Shown here: in pieces, positions 9,691 to 19,650 of the stretch
Numbering within the stretch: the first letter of the stretch is position 1
How the letters are laid out: each line of letters opens with the position of its first letter
NCBI GenBank assembly: GCA_051453625.1
Contig: JBOZIK010000001.1
Coordinates: forward strand, 233,288,331-233,320,265
Direction: 5' to 3'
DNA from: Welwitschia mirabilis
Taxonomy: Eukaryota > Gnetophyta > Gnetopsida > Welwitschiales
DNA: 31,935 nucleotides
Notes under the pieces: generated by a model
Database searches by the model: none
The model's input: only the letters and a program-made list of their open reading frames with translations
What the model was told of the DNA's origin: nothing
Translations under genes and position numbers: made by a program

Positions 9691-11400
9691 AGTATATTTT
9701 TTATAATAATCCTCAACCTAGATAAACTCTCATAGACTATCTACAATCACAATTTCTAGGAAAATCCATTTGTATTTTGAAACCTCCATTAACATGTAGC
9801 TTAGATTTTAAGTTGTTAACTATCTAGATCATTTCATACTTTCATGCCTTAGAATTAAAATACCTATACTTGTACCTTAAGAAATTTGATTAAATTCTTT
9901 CAATTATTTCCCAATATTCAAATACTACTGATGCTCTAAGATTAATCTTGTTTTTCTTTTTGTTAAAAGAAAAATAAATAGCTTAGCTTTACACCTTAAA
10001 ATATCTTTCAATTAGGACTTGGACTGATTTAAATAAAGCATTCATGTCTAAATTTTTCTCAAGCCATAAAACTAATGCATTGTAACATGAGATTATGAAC
10101 TATTAACAAAAATAACATAAGATGTTCTTGTAAATATTAGAAAGGTTCAACAAATTTTTATATAAATGTCCACAACATGGCTTTAAACTAGGTAGAATAA
10201 TTAGATTTTTTAATAAGGGATTATCTTTAAATAATACATAATTGATAAAAATAATCAATAGGAATAGTTTCCTCAAATTAAGTATAAATTAAGTTTGGTA
10301 TTACTTAGAATCGATAACTAAGAGTTCCAAAAATTGGGAAAAAGCCATAGAACCATTTAGATGTAAATATTTAGTCAAATTTACAAGTATTCTTAAAATA
10401 CCTAAAAACTTCAATGTTGATTACTATATTGATGAACTTTCTAAAACATTATAATCTCTTACTTCATGACCTAAACCTATGGCTTCAAAATTTAGTGTTT
10501 AATTAGTCATATCAGTTTTCATAAAACAATAGAATGTCCTTCTATGTCAATGTTTTGAAACACTATTAATGAATAGGTAAATGCTATAGGACAACATTGA
10601 AAGAACCACAAGAATGATCCATATTCTAATACCTATAAAATTAGGTAGAGGAATCATCTAAACTTTTCATTAAAACAAGATAATACCCCTTATCAAACAT
10701 CAACTTATTAGCCTAGGAGTTCATTTCCTTATTTCTTCTATCAATGCTCTTCGTAATCAAACCAATACTAATCATCTCATCATTTGTCATTAAATCATCA
10801 AACATCATCATTTAATCCTTTAGAATATACATTAAAAGCCTTCATGAAAATACAATTACAAATCAACTCATAAAAATCTTCCACCATGAGTAAACATAAG
10901 TAGCACCTCCAACAATTACAACATATCACTACCCATTTTTTATCCTATATTGATTAATGTAAACTAGGCAAACTTCTAATGAGTCCATAGCGAAATGTAA
11001 GAGGAATGAAAATGGTAGAGTAAGAAAATCCTAGTTACTTTAAGCAAACTAAGGTTATCCATCTTATAAGTGGAAAATAAATTAACTAGGAAATAAAACC
11101 AAATTATCCAATTGAGGAAAACATACCCATGAAAACTAATGATGTAAAGAAAATATAAATAAAACTAAAAATCTCTTACCAACCTACCAAGATTCTTTGC
11201 CATTTTCTCAATAATTAAAAAATAAAACATTTCTAAAAAATAATTAAATCCTTGGAGACATTTAAGGAAGTTAAAATATCTTATCAGTCATTAAACTTAT
11301 GCAAGCTATCTCAAGAACACATGCATACTAAAGAGAAGAATGAATGTTCAAAGCAAGGCCTTTCTAGCATAACAAACTAAAACAATAACTCAAAATCAAA
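9690..11400 (+). pseudogene. gag: Athila-like gag (plus element)
   Basis: Gag forms the particle core. In order: TLIDYL near 9725; FHALELKYLYLYLKKFD (9840-9890); DALRLILFFFLLKEK (about 9930-9974); TWTDLNKAFMSKFFSSHKTN (10016-10075), the capsid core; LERFNKFLYKCPQHGF (10130-10190) and FNKGLS. Near 10600 a NDPYSNTYK and NHLNFS pair matches the proline/asparagine-rich linker seen before the C-terminal part, and decayed SYQSLNLCKLSQEHMHTKEK (11280-11340) corresponds to the piece seen in the minus element. Many stops and frame changes occur; no intact start codon was chosen because the 5' end is undefined. Confidence 0.75.
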
Positions 11401-11850
11401 TTTCACCCAAGTAAAAGACTCTAAATGCCCTATAATTTTCATCACAATTGGAGAAAAACACTTAAAACAATTCTTGTTAGACTGAGGAGCTAGTGTCAAC
11501 TTGCTTCCTTATAGTACATATAAAGAACTAGGCTTTAGAAGATCTTGAAAATATTGAAACCTAATTATAACTTACTAATAACTCCTTAAAAATACCTTTA
11601 GAAATAATTGACAATGTTGTTACTAGGATAGAAAAGTATTATTTTTTAATGAATTTTATAGTTTTAGATATGAAAAAAAAAAAGCGAATCAAATAGTTTT
11701 TATCATTTTAGGAAGACCTTTTATCATAAACTTTAATGTTGTCATTAACTATAAGGAAGAACTAATGAGAATTTTATTTGTCAAAATGATAATCAAATTA
11801 AATGTTTTCAATGCCATGAAATTACTTCTGAGTAATGATGTAATTGAACA
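11401..11850 (+). pseudogene. pol: Athila-like aspartic protease (plus element)
   Basis: The frame reads FLLD, stop, GASVNLLPYSTYKELGF (11471-11533): the active-site box with catalytic Asp at 11480-11482, followed by a TGA in place of the next residue. Downstream are KYYFLMNFIVLDM (11633-11672), IILGRPFI (about 11703-11726) and VVINYKE, which complete the domain. Spacing to the RT is normal for the family, so no large deletion occurred here. Confidence 0.85.
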
Positions 11851-12059
11851 TGTGGATAAGATAGAAAGTCTCATGTTTCACTAAGAACCACAAGCAAGAT
11901 GACCCCATATCTATATTTTTCCAAAAATAAGACTTTTACATTACCACTTAAGATAATCCATTTATTAAACTTAAACCACTTTCCCAAGACCTCAAGTATT
12001 TATTTTTAAAAAGTAACTCTACTTTTCAAATCATTATTCATTCTTCCTTATCTCCCTCA

Positions 12060-13580
12060 CAGAAAAATACACAATTAAATCTTTTGAAGAAGTATAAGTA
12101 AGCCATTGGTTGAAAATTCTCTCACATTCAAGGAATTAACCCTATCATATCTATGCACTACATATACCTTGAAGAAAATGATAAATATTCCATCAAAGCT
12201 CAAAGGTAAATCAATACAACATTAAAGTAAGTAGTAAAAAATGAGATGATAAAATGTTTGAATAAGAAAATCATCCATCCTATTTCTAATAGTAAATGAG
12301 TGAGTCTAACTCAAATTGTAGCTAAGAAATCTAGAGTGATCTAAGTACCTAGTGAATAGAATTAACTCATCCCTACTAGAATAGCTATAAAATGAATAAT
12401 GTGCATCAACTATACAAAACTTAATGTATTCACTAAAAAGTATTATTTTCCTCTTCCATTCTTTGACTAGATTCTTGAATATCTTATAAGATTCCCTTAT
12501 TACTATTTCTTAGATGGATATTCAAGGTACAATTAGATGGANNNNNNNNNNNNNNNNNNNNNNNNNNNNNNNNNNNNNNNNNNNNNNNNNNNNNNNNNNN
12601 NNNNNNNNNNNNNNNNNNNNNNNNNNNNNNNNNNNNNNNNNNNNNNNNNNNNNNNNNNNNNNNNNNNNNNNNNNNNNNNNNNNNNNNNNNNNNNNNNNNN
12701 NNNNNNNNNNNNNNNNNNNNNNNNNNNNNNNNNNNNNNNNNNNNNNNNNNNNNNNNNNNNNNNNNNNNNNNNNNNNNNNNNNNNNNNNNNNNNNNNNNNN
12801 NNNNNNNNNNNNNNNNNNNNNNNNNNNNNNNNNNNNNNNNNNNNNNNNNNNNNNNNNNNNNNNNNNNNNNNNNNNNNNNNNNNNNNNNNNNNNNNNNNNN
12901 NNNNNNNNNNNNNNNNNNNNNNNNNNNNNNNNNNNNNNNNNNNNNNNNNNNNNNNNNNNNNNNNNNNNNNNNNNNNNNNNNNNNNNNNNNNNNNNNNNNN
13001 NNNNNNNNNNNNNNNNNNNNNNNNNNNNNNNNNNNNNNNNNNNNNNNNNNNNNNNNNNNNNNNNNNNNNNNNNNNNNNAGAATTAATATAAAACTACAGT
13101 TACCTACTCTTGTAGAATATTTATATAAATTAATGTCCTTTAAACTTTGCAATGCCCCCAGGATATTTCAATGATGTATTCTTAGCTTGTTTTCTAACTT
13201 ATTCAATTTGTTCATAGAAATTTTTATGGATGATTTTTCTATTTATGAATCTTACTTAAACTAATTCCTTAGTAACTTAGAACTTGTCATTATTATATGC
13301 ATGAAAAAATGCCTTGTTCTAAACTAAGAAAAATGTCATTTTATGATTATCAAATGCATAGTCCTATAAAATATTATTTCTTTGGAGGGAATCCAAGTAG
13401 ATATTGCAAAAATCGTCTTAGTTAACCACTTACCTACTCCTCCAAAAAAAATATTATATCCTTCTTAGGATACACAAATTATTATGGATGATTCATTAAA
13501 GAGTTTAATAAAATTTGGAAATCTCTTTGTGACCTCCTTAGCAAAGATGTCTCTTTTAACTGGACCTAAGAGTATTAGCA
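12060..13580 (+). pseudogene. pol: Athila-like reverse transcriptase (plus element), split by a gap
   Basis: Left of the gap: LLKKYK, AIG then stop, IQGINPIISMHYIYLEEN (12130-12180), IIHPISNSK then stop then VSL (12270-12308), ELIPTRIA-like LIPTRIAIK, YYFPLPFFD (12440-12470), FLDGYSRYN (12507-12533). Right of it: KTTVTYSC, LCNAPRIFQ, then FMDDFSIYE with FMDD at 13223-13234, NLELVI, EKCHFMI, and the connection FIKEFNKIWKSLCDLLSKD near 13500. Stops at 12111-12113, 12297-12299 and 13325-13327 stand for TGG; 12534-12536 for CAG. The 537-N run falls where family members have only about eight residues (see findings). Confidence 0.9.
12542..13078. other. Assembly gap, 537 N
   Basis: A non-round length suggests an estimated gap. 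It interrupts the RT palm between the YNQ box and the KTT box. Frames of about 180-220 codons running through it in either strand are pure artefacts. Confidence 0.95.
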
Positions 13581-13639
13581 GTATTTTAATAATATTAAAG
13601 AAAAACATACCATAGCAACCATTATCTAACTTTTTAATT

Positions 13640-14050
13640 GAGATTTACCCTTCAAAATCATATGTAATACTGATAATTATGTTGTTGGCATTGTATCAGG
13701 ACAGAAAGTGTATAAGAAACTAATAGTAATTTATCATGTAAGCAAGACACTAAGTGACCCTTAAATAAATTACATCATTACTAAAAGGAGCTCCTTATAG
13801 GAGTTCTTGCATGAGAAATATTTAGGTAGTATTTGCATAAGAAAATTTATGTAGTATCTAAAACATTTTAAGTTCATCATTTATACAAATCACTTAGTCC
13901 TTAGGTGCCTTTTTATTAAAAAGGATTCCAAGCCTAGGCTTATTAGATGGATTGTGCTATTAAAAAAATTTGACTTAAAAATGAAGGATAACCAGGGCTT
14001 CAACAACATTATAAATGATCACCTCTCTTATATAACATAAAATAAGTCAC
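13640..14050 (+). pseudogene. pol: Athila-like RNase H domain (plus element)
   Basis: The frame reads DLPFKIICNTDNYVVGIVSG (13642-13701), VIYHVSKTLSDP, stop, INYI (13729-13776), IIYTNHLVLRCLF (13876-13914), and SKPRLIRWIVLLKKFDLKMK (near 13928-13987), followed by NDHLSYI. Two catalytic Asp positions are Asn: AAT at 13666-13668 and at 13888-13890. The stop at 13762-13764 replaces Gln. The order RT, RNase H, integrase is that of Ty3/gypsy. Confidence 0.9.
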
Positions 14051-14189
14051 ATGAAATCCTTTTAATTAATGATACCTTTCTCAATGAGAAACGTCACTTG
14101 CTTTGCCTATATGGAAAATTACTTAGGCTTCAAGATTATTTTCTCTCATTAAAACTTAAATAATAGGAAGAAATTACTAAGTCAAGTTA

Positions 14190-15760
14190 GGTACTTCTTT
14201 TGGAACAACATATATCTAATTTAAATATTATCCTAATCAAATTATTCATAGATGTATTCCTAGAACTGAGGTTTATAGTATCCTCAAGATTTNNNNNNNN
14301 NNNNNNNNNNNNNNNNNNNNNNNNNNNNNNNNNNNNNNNNNNNNNNNNNNNNNNNNNNNNNNNNNNNNNNNNNNNNNNNNNNNNNNNNNNNNNNNNNNNN
14401 NNNNNNNNNNNNNNNNNNNNNNNNNNNNNNNNNNNNNNNNNNNNNNNNNNNNNNNNNNNNNNNNNNNNNNNNNNNNNNNNNNNNNNNNNNNNNNNNNNNN
14501 NNNNNNNNNNNNNNNNNNNNNNNNNNNNNNNNNNNNNNNNNNNNNNNNNNNNNNNNNNNNNNNNNNNNNNNNNNNNNNNNNNNNNNNNNNNNNNNNNNNN
14601 NNNNNNNNNNNNNNNNNNNNNNNNNNNNNNNNNNNNNNNNNNNNNNNNNNNNNNNNNNNNNNNNNNNNNNNNNNNNNNNNNNNNNNNNNNNNNATAATTA
14701 CTCTACTAGTAAAATTACCATTAAAATTCTTCAATCTAGCTTCTATTAACCATTAATTTTTACATATGCATATCTTTATTATAAAACATGTGAAAATTGT
14801 CAAAAGTTATGTAGCCTCATAAGAATGCACATGATTTCTTTGAATCCAATTCTTATGATTAAACCTTTTGATGTATGGAGTATTGATTTTTAGGGCCCTT
14901 ATTCCTACTTAAGTGATAACCTATATATTCTCATTTGTATTGATTATGTCACTAAGTGGATAGAAACTTGGACTTGTAGAAATAAAAATTTCTAAACTAT
15001 AGTGAAATTTTTTAAAAAAGATATATTAATGAGATTTAGTTATCTTAAGATCTTAATTAGTAATGAAGATGCTCATTTTTATAATAATGTATTCAATAAA
15101 CTCTTGGCTACACATGGGGTTACTCATAAGGTTGGAATAACTTATCACTCCTACACTAGCATATAAGTTAAGATTACTAATAGAGAAATTAAAAACATAT
15201 TAAAAAACGTAATGAACTAAAATAAAAAATATTGGTATTATAATTTTTAATAATGTTTTATGGGCTTATAAAATATCTTATAAAAAACCCTTAAAAATGT
15301 CCCCATTTAGGTTAGTTTATGGGAACTCCTGTCATCTCCCTGTGGGACTAGAACATAAGGCTTACTAAAAAATTAAGAACATGAAATTAGACCTTGAAAT
15401 AGCAAGAAAATGATGAGCTATCTAACTCAATGATTAGATGATATTAGAAATAATGCATACAAAAAATAAAATTTAATAAGTAAATGATGAAGAAACTACA
15501 TGATTAAAACATCCTTAGAAAAACATTTTAAGAGTGAGAACTAGTTTTTCTTTAAATTAAGGGTTGCATTTATTTCTATAAAAACTAATTTCTAACTAAA
15601 AAGATCCTTAGAAAGTGAAATAAGTACTACCAAATGGTGCATTTTTCATGAAAAGCCCTAAAAATTATCAAGTATTAAAGCTAATGGCCATTGCCTTAAG
15701 CATTTCCATTTATACATTTTATCTACCAATGATTTCATGACACTTACTAATTCTAGTTAA
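14190..15760 (+). pseudogene. pol: Athila-like integrase (plus element), with a gap
   Basis: Before the N run KYYPNQIIHRCIPRTEVYSI (14223-14282) gives the linker ahead of the zinc domain; after it come ITIKILQSSFY (about 14712-14744), CENCQK (near 14800), and the core DVWSIDF with Asp at 14885-14887. The second catalytic position is Asn (15062-15064) and the third is Lys (15170-15172), with spacing 58 and 35 residues, exactly that of a D58D35E core. ITNREIK follows, and the C-terminal end reads KANGHCLKHFHLYI, stopping with TAA at 15758-15760. Stops and frame changes are frequent after 15190. Confidence 0.9.
14293..14693. other. Assembly gap, 401 N
   Basis: It lies inside the integrase linker just before the zinc-binding domain. 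Open frames of about 150-165 codons across it on either strand are artefacts. Confidence 0.95.
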
Positions 15761-17110
15761 TGACCTTTAACATTTAAACTAACAATAAATGATCTTTTTA
15801 TCATCCTAAGTATTAGTTGAGATTAGGTGCACTTATGATCTTTGAGAAAACATAACTCTTAATTTGAGTTATATTATTATAGTTAAATCCATATGAGCTC
15901 TTTAATTTAGGAAAATTAAAAATGGATAAAAAGGTGGAATCTACCTTTAGGATGTACTCTTTGTTTTCAAGCATTTATGAGGATAAGATTACTTTTTAAT
16001 TATGCTAATGAATCAGTTATCTCGTATGTGCATATAAAAAAATTAATATGAGAAGTAAACTTAAAATAAGAAAATATATACCTATTCTCCAAAAGAACAT
16101 TTTATTTCTGATTAATATCACTGGGTTTAGTTAACTACATTATAGTTTGATAGCAACATAACTCTAATGATCTAGTTATGGCATGTTCAACTACATTGGG
16201 GCTATAGTTACTTACTAGTAATATAATACTAATTTCTATAATAATAGATGCTTAGTGAGATTAAAATGCTGAAAACAAAGATACTCTTAATTATAGAAAG
16301 GAAAGTGAAATAAAACATTAAGGTGGAAATTGAAGACCTTCTGTGCTTTTTTCTTTAATGGTGGTACTTAGGATTTTCTCACTAACTCTTGGATTTTACA
16401 TGTTTAGTTAGTTGATGCTTCACTTAAATGAAATTTTGATCTATAAAATTTTAAAAATTGTAATAAAAAAGGCCATTATTAAGTTATCTTCTCAAAAATT
16501 AAAATTAAAAAGATTGTTACCTAATTATCTTCTTTATTCACAGTTTTCATGGTTGAGTTTCATTTTGTACTCATTAATATCATCATTTCAATTTCATATC
16601 CATTTCATTTACTACCATTACACTTTTCTTCATTCTAATCTTAACCCTACTTTATGATAAATAAACATTACGAGGAATGCATATTTTTATCACAGACTAA
16701 CCTTTTAGTTCATGTTTATCCTAGAAAAGTACATTTGAACTATTAGAAGTCAAAGAGTGTAATTTCTCATTAAATAGTTCTTCTTTTCATCATAGCATAC
16801 ATTGCACTAATTTGCATTTTTCTTTCAAAATAAAAATACATGTAACAAAGAGATATTTATTTAATGATAGCATGACTTGTTATCAAATTTTTCTTTTAAT
16901 TCTTTCTATTTTAGAAACATTAAGAACAAAGTTTGATTTTGATCAAGGAGTATGACATCTATATTTTTCAAATAATTCTTGATTTTGATGCCTTGGTTTT
17001 TTAAAAATTAGATTAAAAAATTTAAATACCTAAATACTTTTCCTTAGAAATTTTCCATGTTAATCATCTTTTATCATGTTTTTTGCTAAGGGCCTAGCAA
17101 ATATCTGATT
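15761..17110 (+). other. 3' spacer of plus Athila-like element, no clear gene
   Basis: About 1.35 kb separates the integrase stop from the polypurine tract. Athila-like elements usually carry a spacer here, sometimes with an envelope-like frame. The one open frame, 16412-16657 (+, 81 codons), is AT-driven and shows no domain that I can name, so I do not call it env. The last bases before the tract (GCTAAGGGCCTAGCAAA at about 17085-17101) resemble the conserved lead-in to the 3' LTR in this family. Confidence 0.5.
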
Positions 17111-17116
17111 CGGGGG
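17111..17116 (+). promoter_or_regulatory. Polypurine tract of plus Athila-like element
   Basis: CGGGGG, in GATTCGGGGG followed by TGTGATAACATG. A G-run next to TGTGATAA or TGATAA is the usual polypurine tract/3' LTR border in this family, and it lies downstream of integrase on the same strand. Confidence 0.7.
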
Positions 17117-17456
17117 TGTGATAACATGTAAAAATTAACATTTAAATTAGATATTTTAGTCTAATTTAGTTTAAGGAAGATATTGAATTAATTATTTTTG
17201 GATAAAATTATTCTACCATTAGTTTTAATGCTAATTATGAAGTTATATAATTTTTCATGATAAATTTAAGTACTTAACTAAATATTAAAGCATGATGAAA
17301 AAGATGAAGGCAGTCTTGTAAAAAATGCTGACAGTGTTGATGATAATGAAATAGATCATTTTCAAACTCAATTGCTAAATTTATCATGGATTTATGCTTG
17401 GATTACTGTTATGAATTTAGTTAGTTACTACATCCAAGTTAGCTATGATCTCTAGT

Positions 17457-17522
17457 AGATACATGACATTAACATGATAGATACATAGTAGTAACATGGT
17501 AGTGAAGTAACAATGACATGTA
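17457..17522. repeat. Degenerate 22-bp tandem repeat, 3 units
   Basis: Units at 17457-17478, 17479-17500 and 17501-17522. The first two share AGATACAT at the start and AACATG near the end; the third is weaker. It lies in the LTR, 104 bases before the 26-bp array. Confidence 0.5.
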
Positions 17523-17626
17523 ATAGTGGCCTGCGGTAGCGACATCCTAAACACATGATAATAGAGAATAAATTGAAAAAATCTAGATCTAAATACCATG
17601 TGCTAAAATGATTATGACGAACTTTT

Positions 17627-17756
17627 ACTAAATACTATGTGATGAAGCATTCACTAAACACTACATGATGAATCTTATACCAAACACTACATGATAATAA
17701 TTTCACCTAATTCTATAGGATACAAATTCCATCTAATTCTATAGGATGGAATATTA
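17627..17756. repeat. 26-bp tandem repeat, 5 units without indels
   Basis: Five consecutive units of exactly 26 bases start at 17627, 17653, 17679, 17705 and 17731. Units 1-3 share AAAYACTAYRTGAT and units 4-5 share CTAATTCTATAGGAT; all begin A-C/T-C/T. The phase is kept although the bases have diverged. The array is in the promoter-proximal part of the LTR, about 155 bases before the TATA box. Confidence 0.85.
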
Positions 17757-17909
17757 TTCATCTCACTTATTACTATGACTTAAAGGACACCAACTACCCA
17801 ATCAAAAATTCCAAATCCTTCATTATATTCATTCATTCATTTATGCTTGATGATAGCTATAATTTGAAGTAAATGTAATCTTCTTCCATGTGGTTCCAAG
17901 TTTTCCCTC

Positions 17910-17915
17910 TATAAA
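17910..17915 (+). promoter_or_regulatory. TATA box in plus LTR
   Basis: TATAAA in CCCTCTATAAATTGAC, a good plant TATA context. It is about 790 bases from the LTR start, with an AATAAA 87 bases downstream. Confidence 0.6.
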
Positions 17916-17996
17916 TTGACTAGCCTCAAGGATAGCTAGTTGTTTTAATATAAGTTCTAGTATTGCTTATTTGATGTAGTATAGTTCCTTTATGTG

Positions 17997-18002
17997 AATA
18001 AA
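17997..18002 (+). terminator. Polyadenylation signal in plus LTR
   Basis: AATAAA, 87 bases after the TATA box, where an LTR R region would need its polyadenylation signal. The hexamer is common in such AT-rich DNA. Confidence 0.4.
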
Positions 18003-18018
18003 AACTATAGTTTTTACT

Positions 18019-18166
18019 TAAGTGTAAGTTATTTCATACCTAGAATACTTGAGTAAAAGCTATTAAAAGAATTAGTTTATATTTATTGATTATAAGTGTA
18101 ACTACTTTCATACTTTAGATACCTAAGTTAAAGACATTATAATATCAATTACTTATTCTTTGAGTA
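18019..18166. repeat. 74-bp tandem duplication in the LTR
   Basis: Unit 1 is 18019-18092 and unit 2 is 18093-18166. Both begin TAAGTGTAA, share TTTCATAC at the same offset and end TTGATTA or TTGAGTA, with no indel between them. It lies just after the polyadenylation signal, in R/U5. Confidence 0.85.
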
Positions 18167-18601
18167 AATCCCTTTTATTTTCTCCTTCATTGCACTATTT
18201 GGTCTTGTTTTATGAATATTAGATTTACTTTTCATAGCTGTAAATGAGTAGTAATGAATCTAAGTGACAAAAGGATCTTACCACTACTCATGTGATGAAT
18301 GTAATTATGTCACCATGATTTGATTTTCTATGTACCTAGTAAGTTAGGATGTAAAATTAAAACTCACAATACATCATTGAATGAAAGTTTATTACTTAAT
18401 AAAACATTGATGCTAGTTCTCAAGTTTTAAAATCATTTCCAACTCTTATCACTTGAATTTCCTCTTATTAATTACTCTATTTGTTTTAGTGAACTTAAAA
18501 ATTATTCTTGCTAGTTTTGTATTACTTTAACTATCTTTGGCTATCTCATCATCCTTGTAAAAATAACGATACCTATGTCACCCATCTTTATTATAAGTTT
18601 G

Positions 18602-19650
18602 AGTATGAATAGAAACTTTAATGAATATAAGATAGCAATCAAGATATTACATTCTAGTTTGTAATAGCCCTCATTATTTAAAGATGGATATGATTATGTT
18701 AAGAGCTATAATAAATGCCAAAGAAATGGCAATGTTAGAAGAAAAGATCAAATTCCATTATATTACACAGTAGGATGTGAACCATTTAATTGTTAGGAGA
18801 TTGATTTTATTTATCCTTTAGAATCCTATTCTTTTCAAAATCACATTCTAGTGGTTGTAGATTATGTAATAAAGTGGCTGGAGGATACTATAATAATAAA
18901 GAATGATTTCTAAACTATATGTAAGTTTTTGAAATCACATATCCTAAGTCATTTTAGATATTTAATAATACTAATTTTAGACCAAGGAACTCATTTTTCA
19001 AACAACGTAGTCAAAAAGTTGCTAATAGCTAATGATATTTAAGATCACATACCTAAATCTTATTACCCATAGATAAATGATCTAATTGAGTGAAACAATA
19101 AGGGTATTAAGAGAATTCTTCAAATGATTATTAATGTTCAGTGTACAAATTACAATGTCAAACTTAATGAGGTATTATGCATTTATTATACTACTTATCA
19201 AACTGCACTAGGATTTACACCATATAAGTTAGTATATGGAAAAAAAATGTGTCCCATTAGTTGACTTTATTTATAAATCTTTGAAAGTAATATCTTATTT
19301 AAATTTAAATCATCATAAGCTAATTTATAAGAAAGTATCAGTTAACTCCATGAGATTTATTAAAAAACAACAATTTCTTTGGATAAAAAGCTACTAACCA
19401 AAGCACAAATGGAAAAGTATCATTATAAAAAACTACAAATAAAAACATTTGAACTAGGAAGATTTATTTTTTCTCTTTGACTTAAATCTGAGCCATATTC
19501 AAAACAAGTTTATCTTTAGGTAACTAGTTTCATTCAAGGTTAGTAAGAAATTTGACATTGGATCAATTATAATTTCTAAAATAGATGCCTCTTATTCATT
19601 CATTATTAATGGGTATAGGTTAAAGAAATACATCCTTTCTAACATATGAA
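18602..19650 (+). pseudogene. pol: Second Ty3/gypsy integrase fragment
   Basis: A separate integrase, closer to intact than the others. The frame runs IAIKILHSSL, two stops, PSLFKDGYDYVKSY, CQRNGN, EIDF with Asp at 18803-18805, HILVVVDYVIKWLE, ILDQGTHF with Asp at 18980-18982, and LIE with Glu at 19088-19090. Spacing is 58 and 35 residues, so all three catalytic residues and their distances are preserved. LGFTPYKLVYGKK follows near 19210, then FELGRFIF and INGYRLKKYI (to about 19640), the C-terminal domain. Stops at 18665-18667 and 18794-18796 stand for TGG and 19070-19072 for CAG. The RT side is missing; it abuts the LTR to its left. Confidence 0.88.

Larger units (their letters stand above)
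17117..18590 (+). mobile_element. Putative 3' LTR of plus Athila-like element
   Basis: It starts with TG directly after the polypurine tract. The right end is bounded by the integrase fragment beginning near 18602, so the length is at most about 1.48 kb; no clean CA end was found. Inside are a TATA box (17910-17915), an AATAAA (17997-18002) 87 bases further, and three tandem arrays of 22, 26 and 74 bp. AACGATACC and TCACCC near 18565-18586 recall conserved sequence around the LTR end and leader in this family. No 5' partner LTR is visible upstream of gag. Confidence 0.6.

Noticed and set aside
12484-13152. Open frames of 184-222 codons on both strands
   Set aside because: They consist almost wholly of N; stops cannot be seen in a gap.
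14200-14734. Open frames of 153 and 165 codons on both strands
   Set aside because: They run through the 401-N gap. The real coding signal in this interval is the integrase linker in another reading.
16412-16657. Envelope-like frame after integrase
   Set aside because: The position is right for an Athila env-like gene, but the translation is low-complexity and shows no convincing signal or membrane pattern beyond AT-driven Phe/Leu/Ile.
17417-17599. Minus-strand 60-codon frame
   Set aside because: It overlaps the 22-bp array in the LTR and has no recognisable motif.
17457-17756. CRISPR-like array
   Set aside because: Units abut without spacers, the context is a plant LTR, and no cas genes exist.
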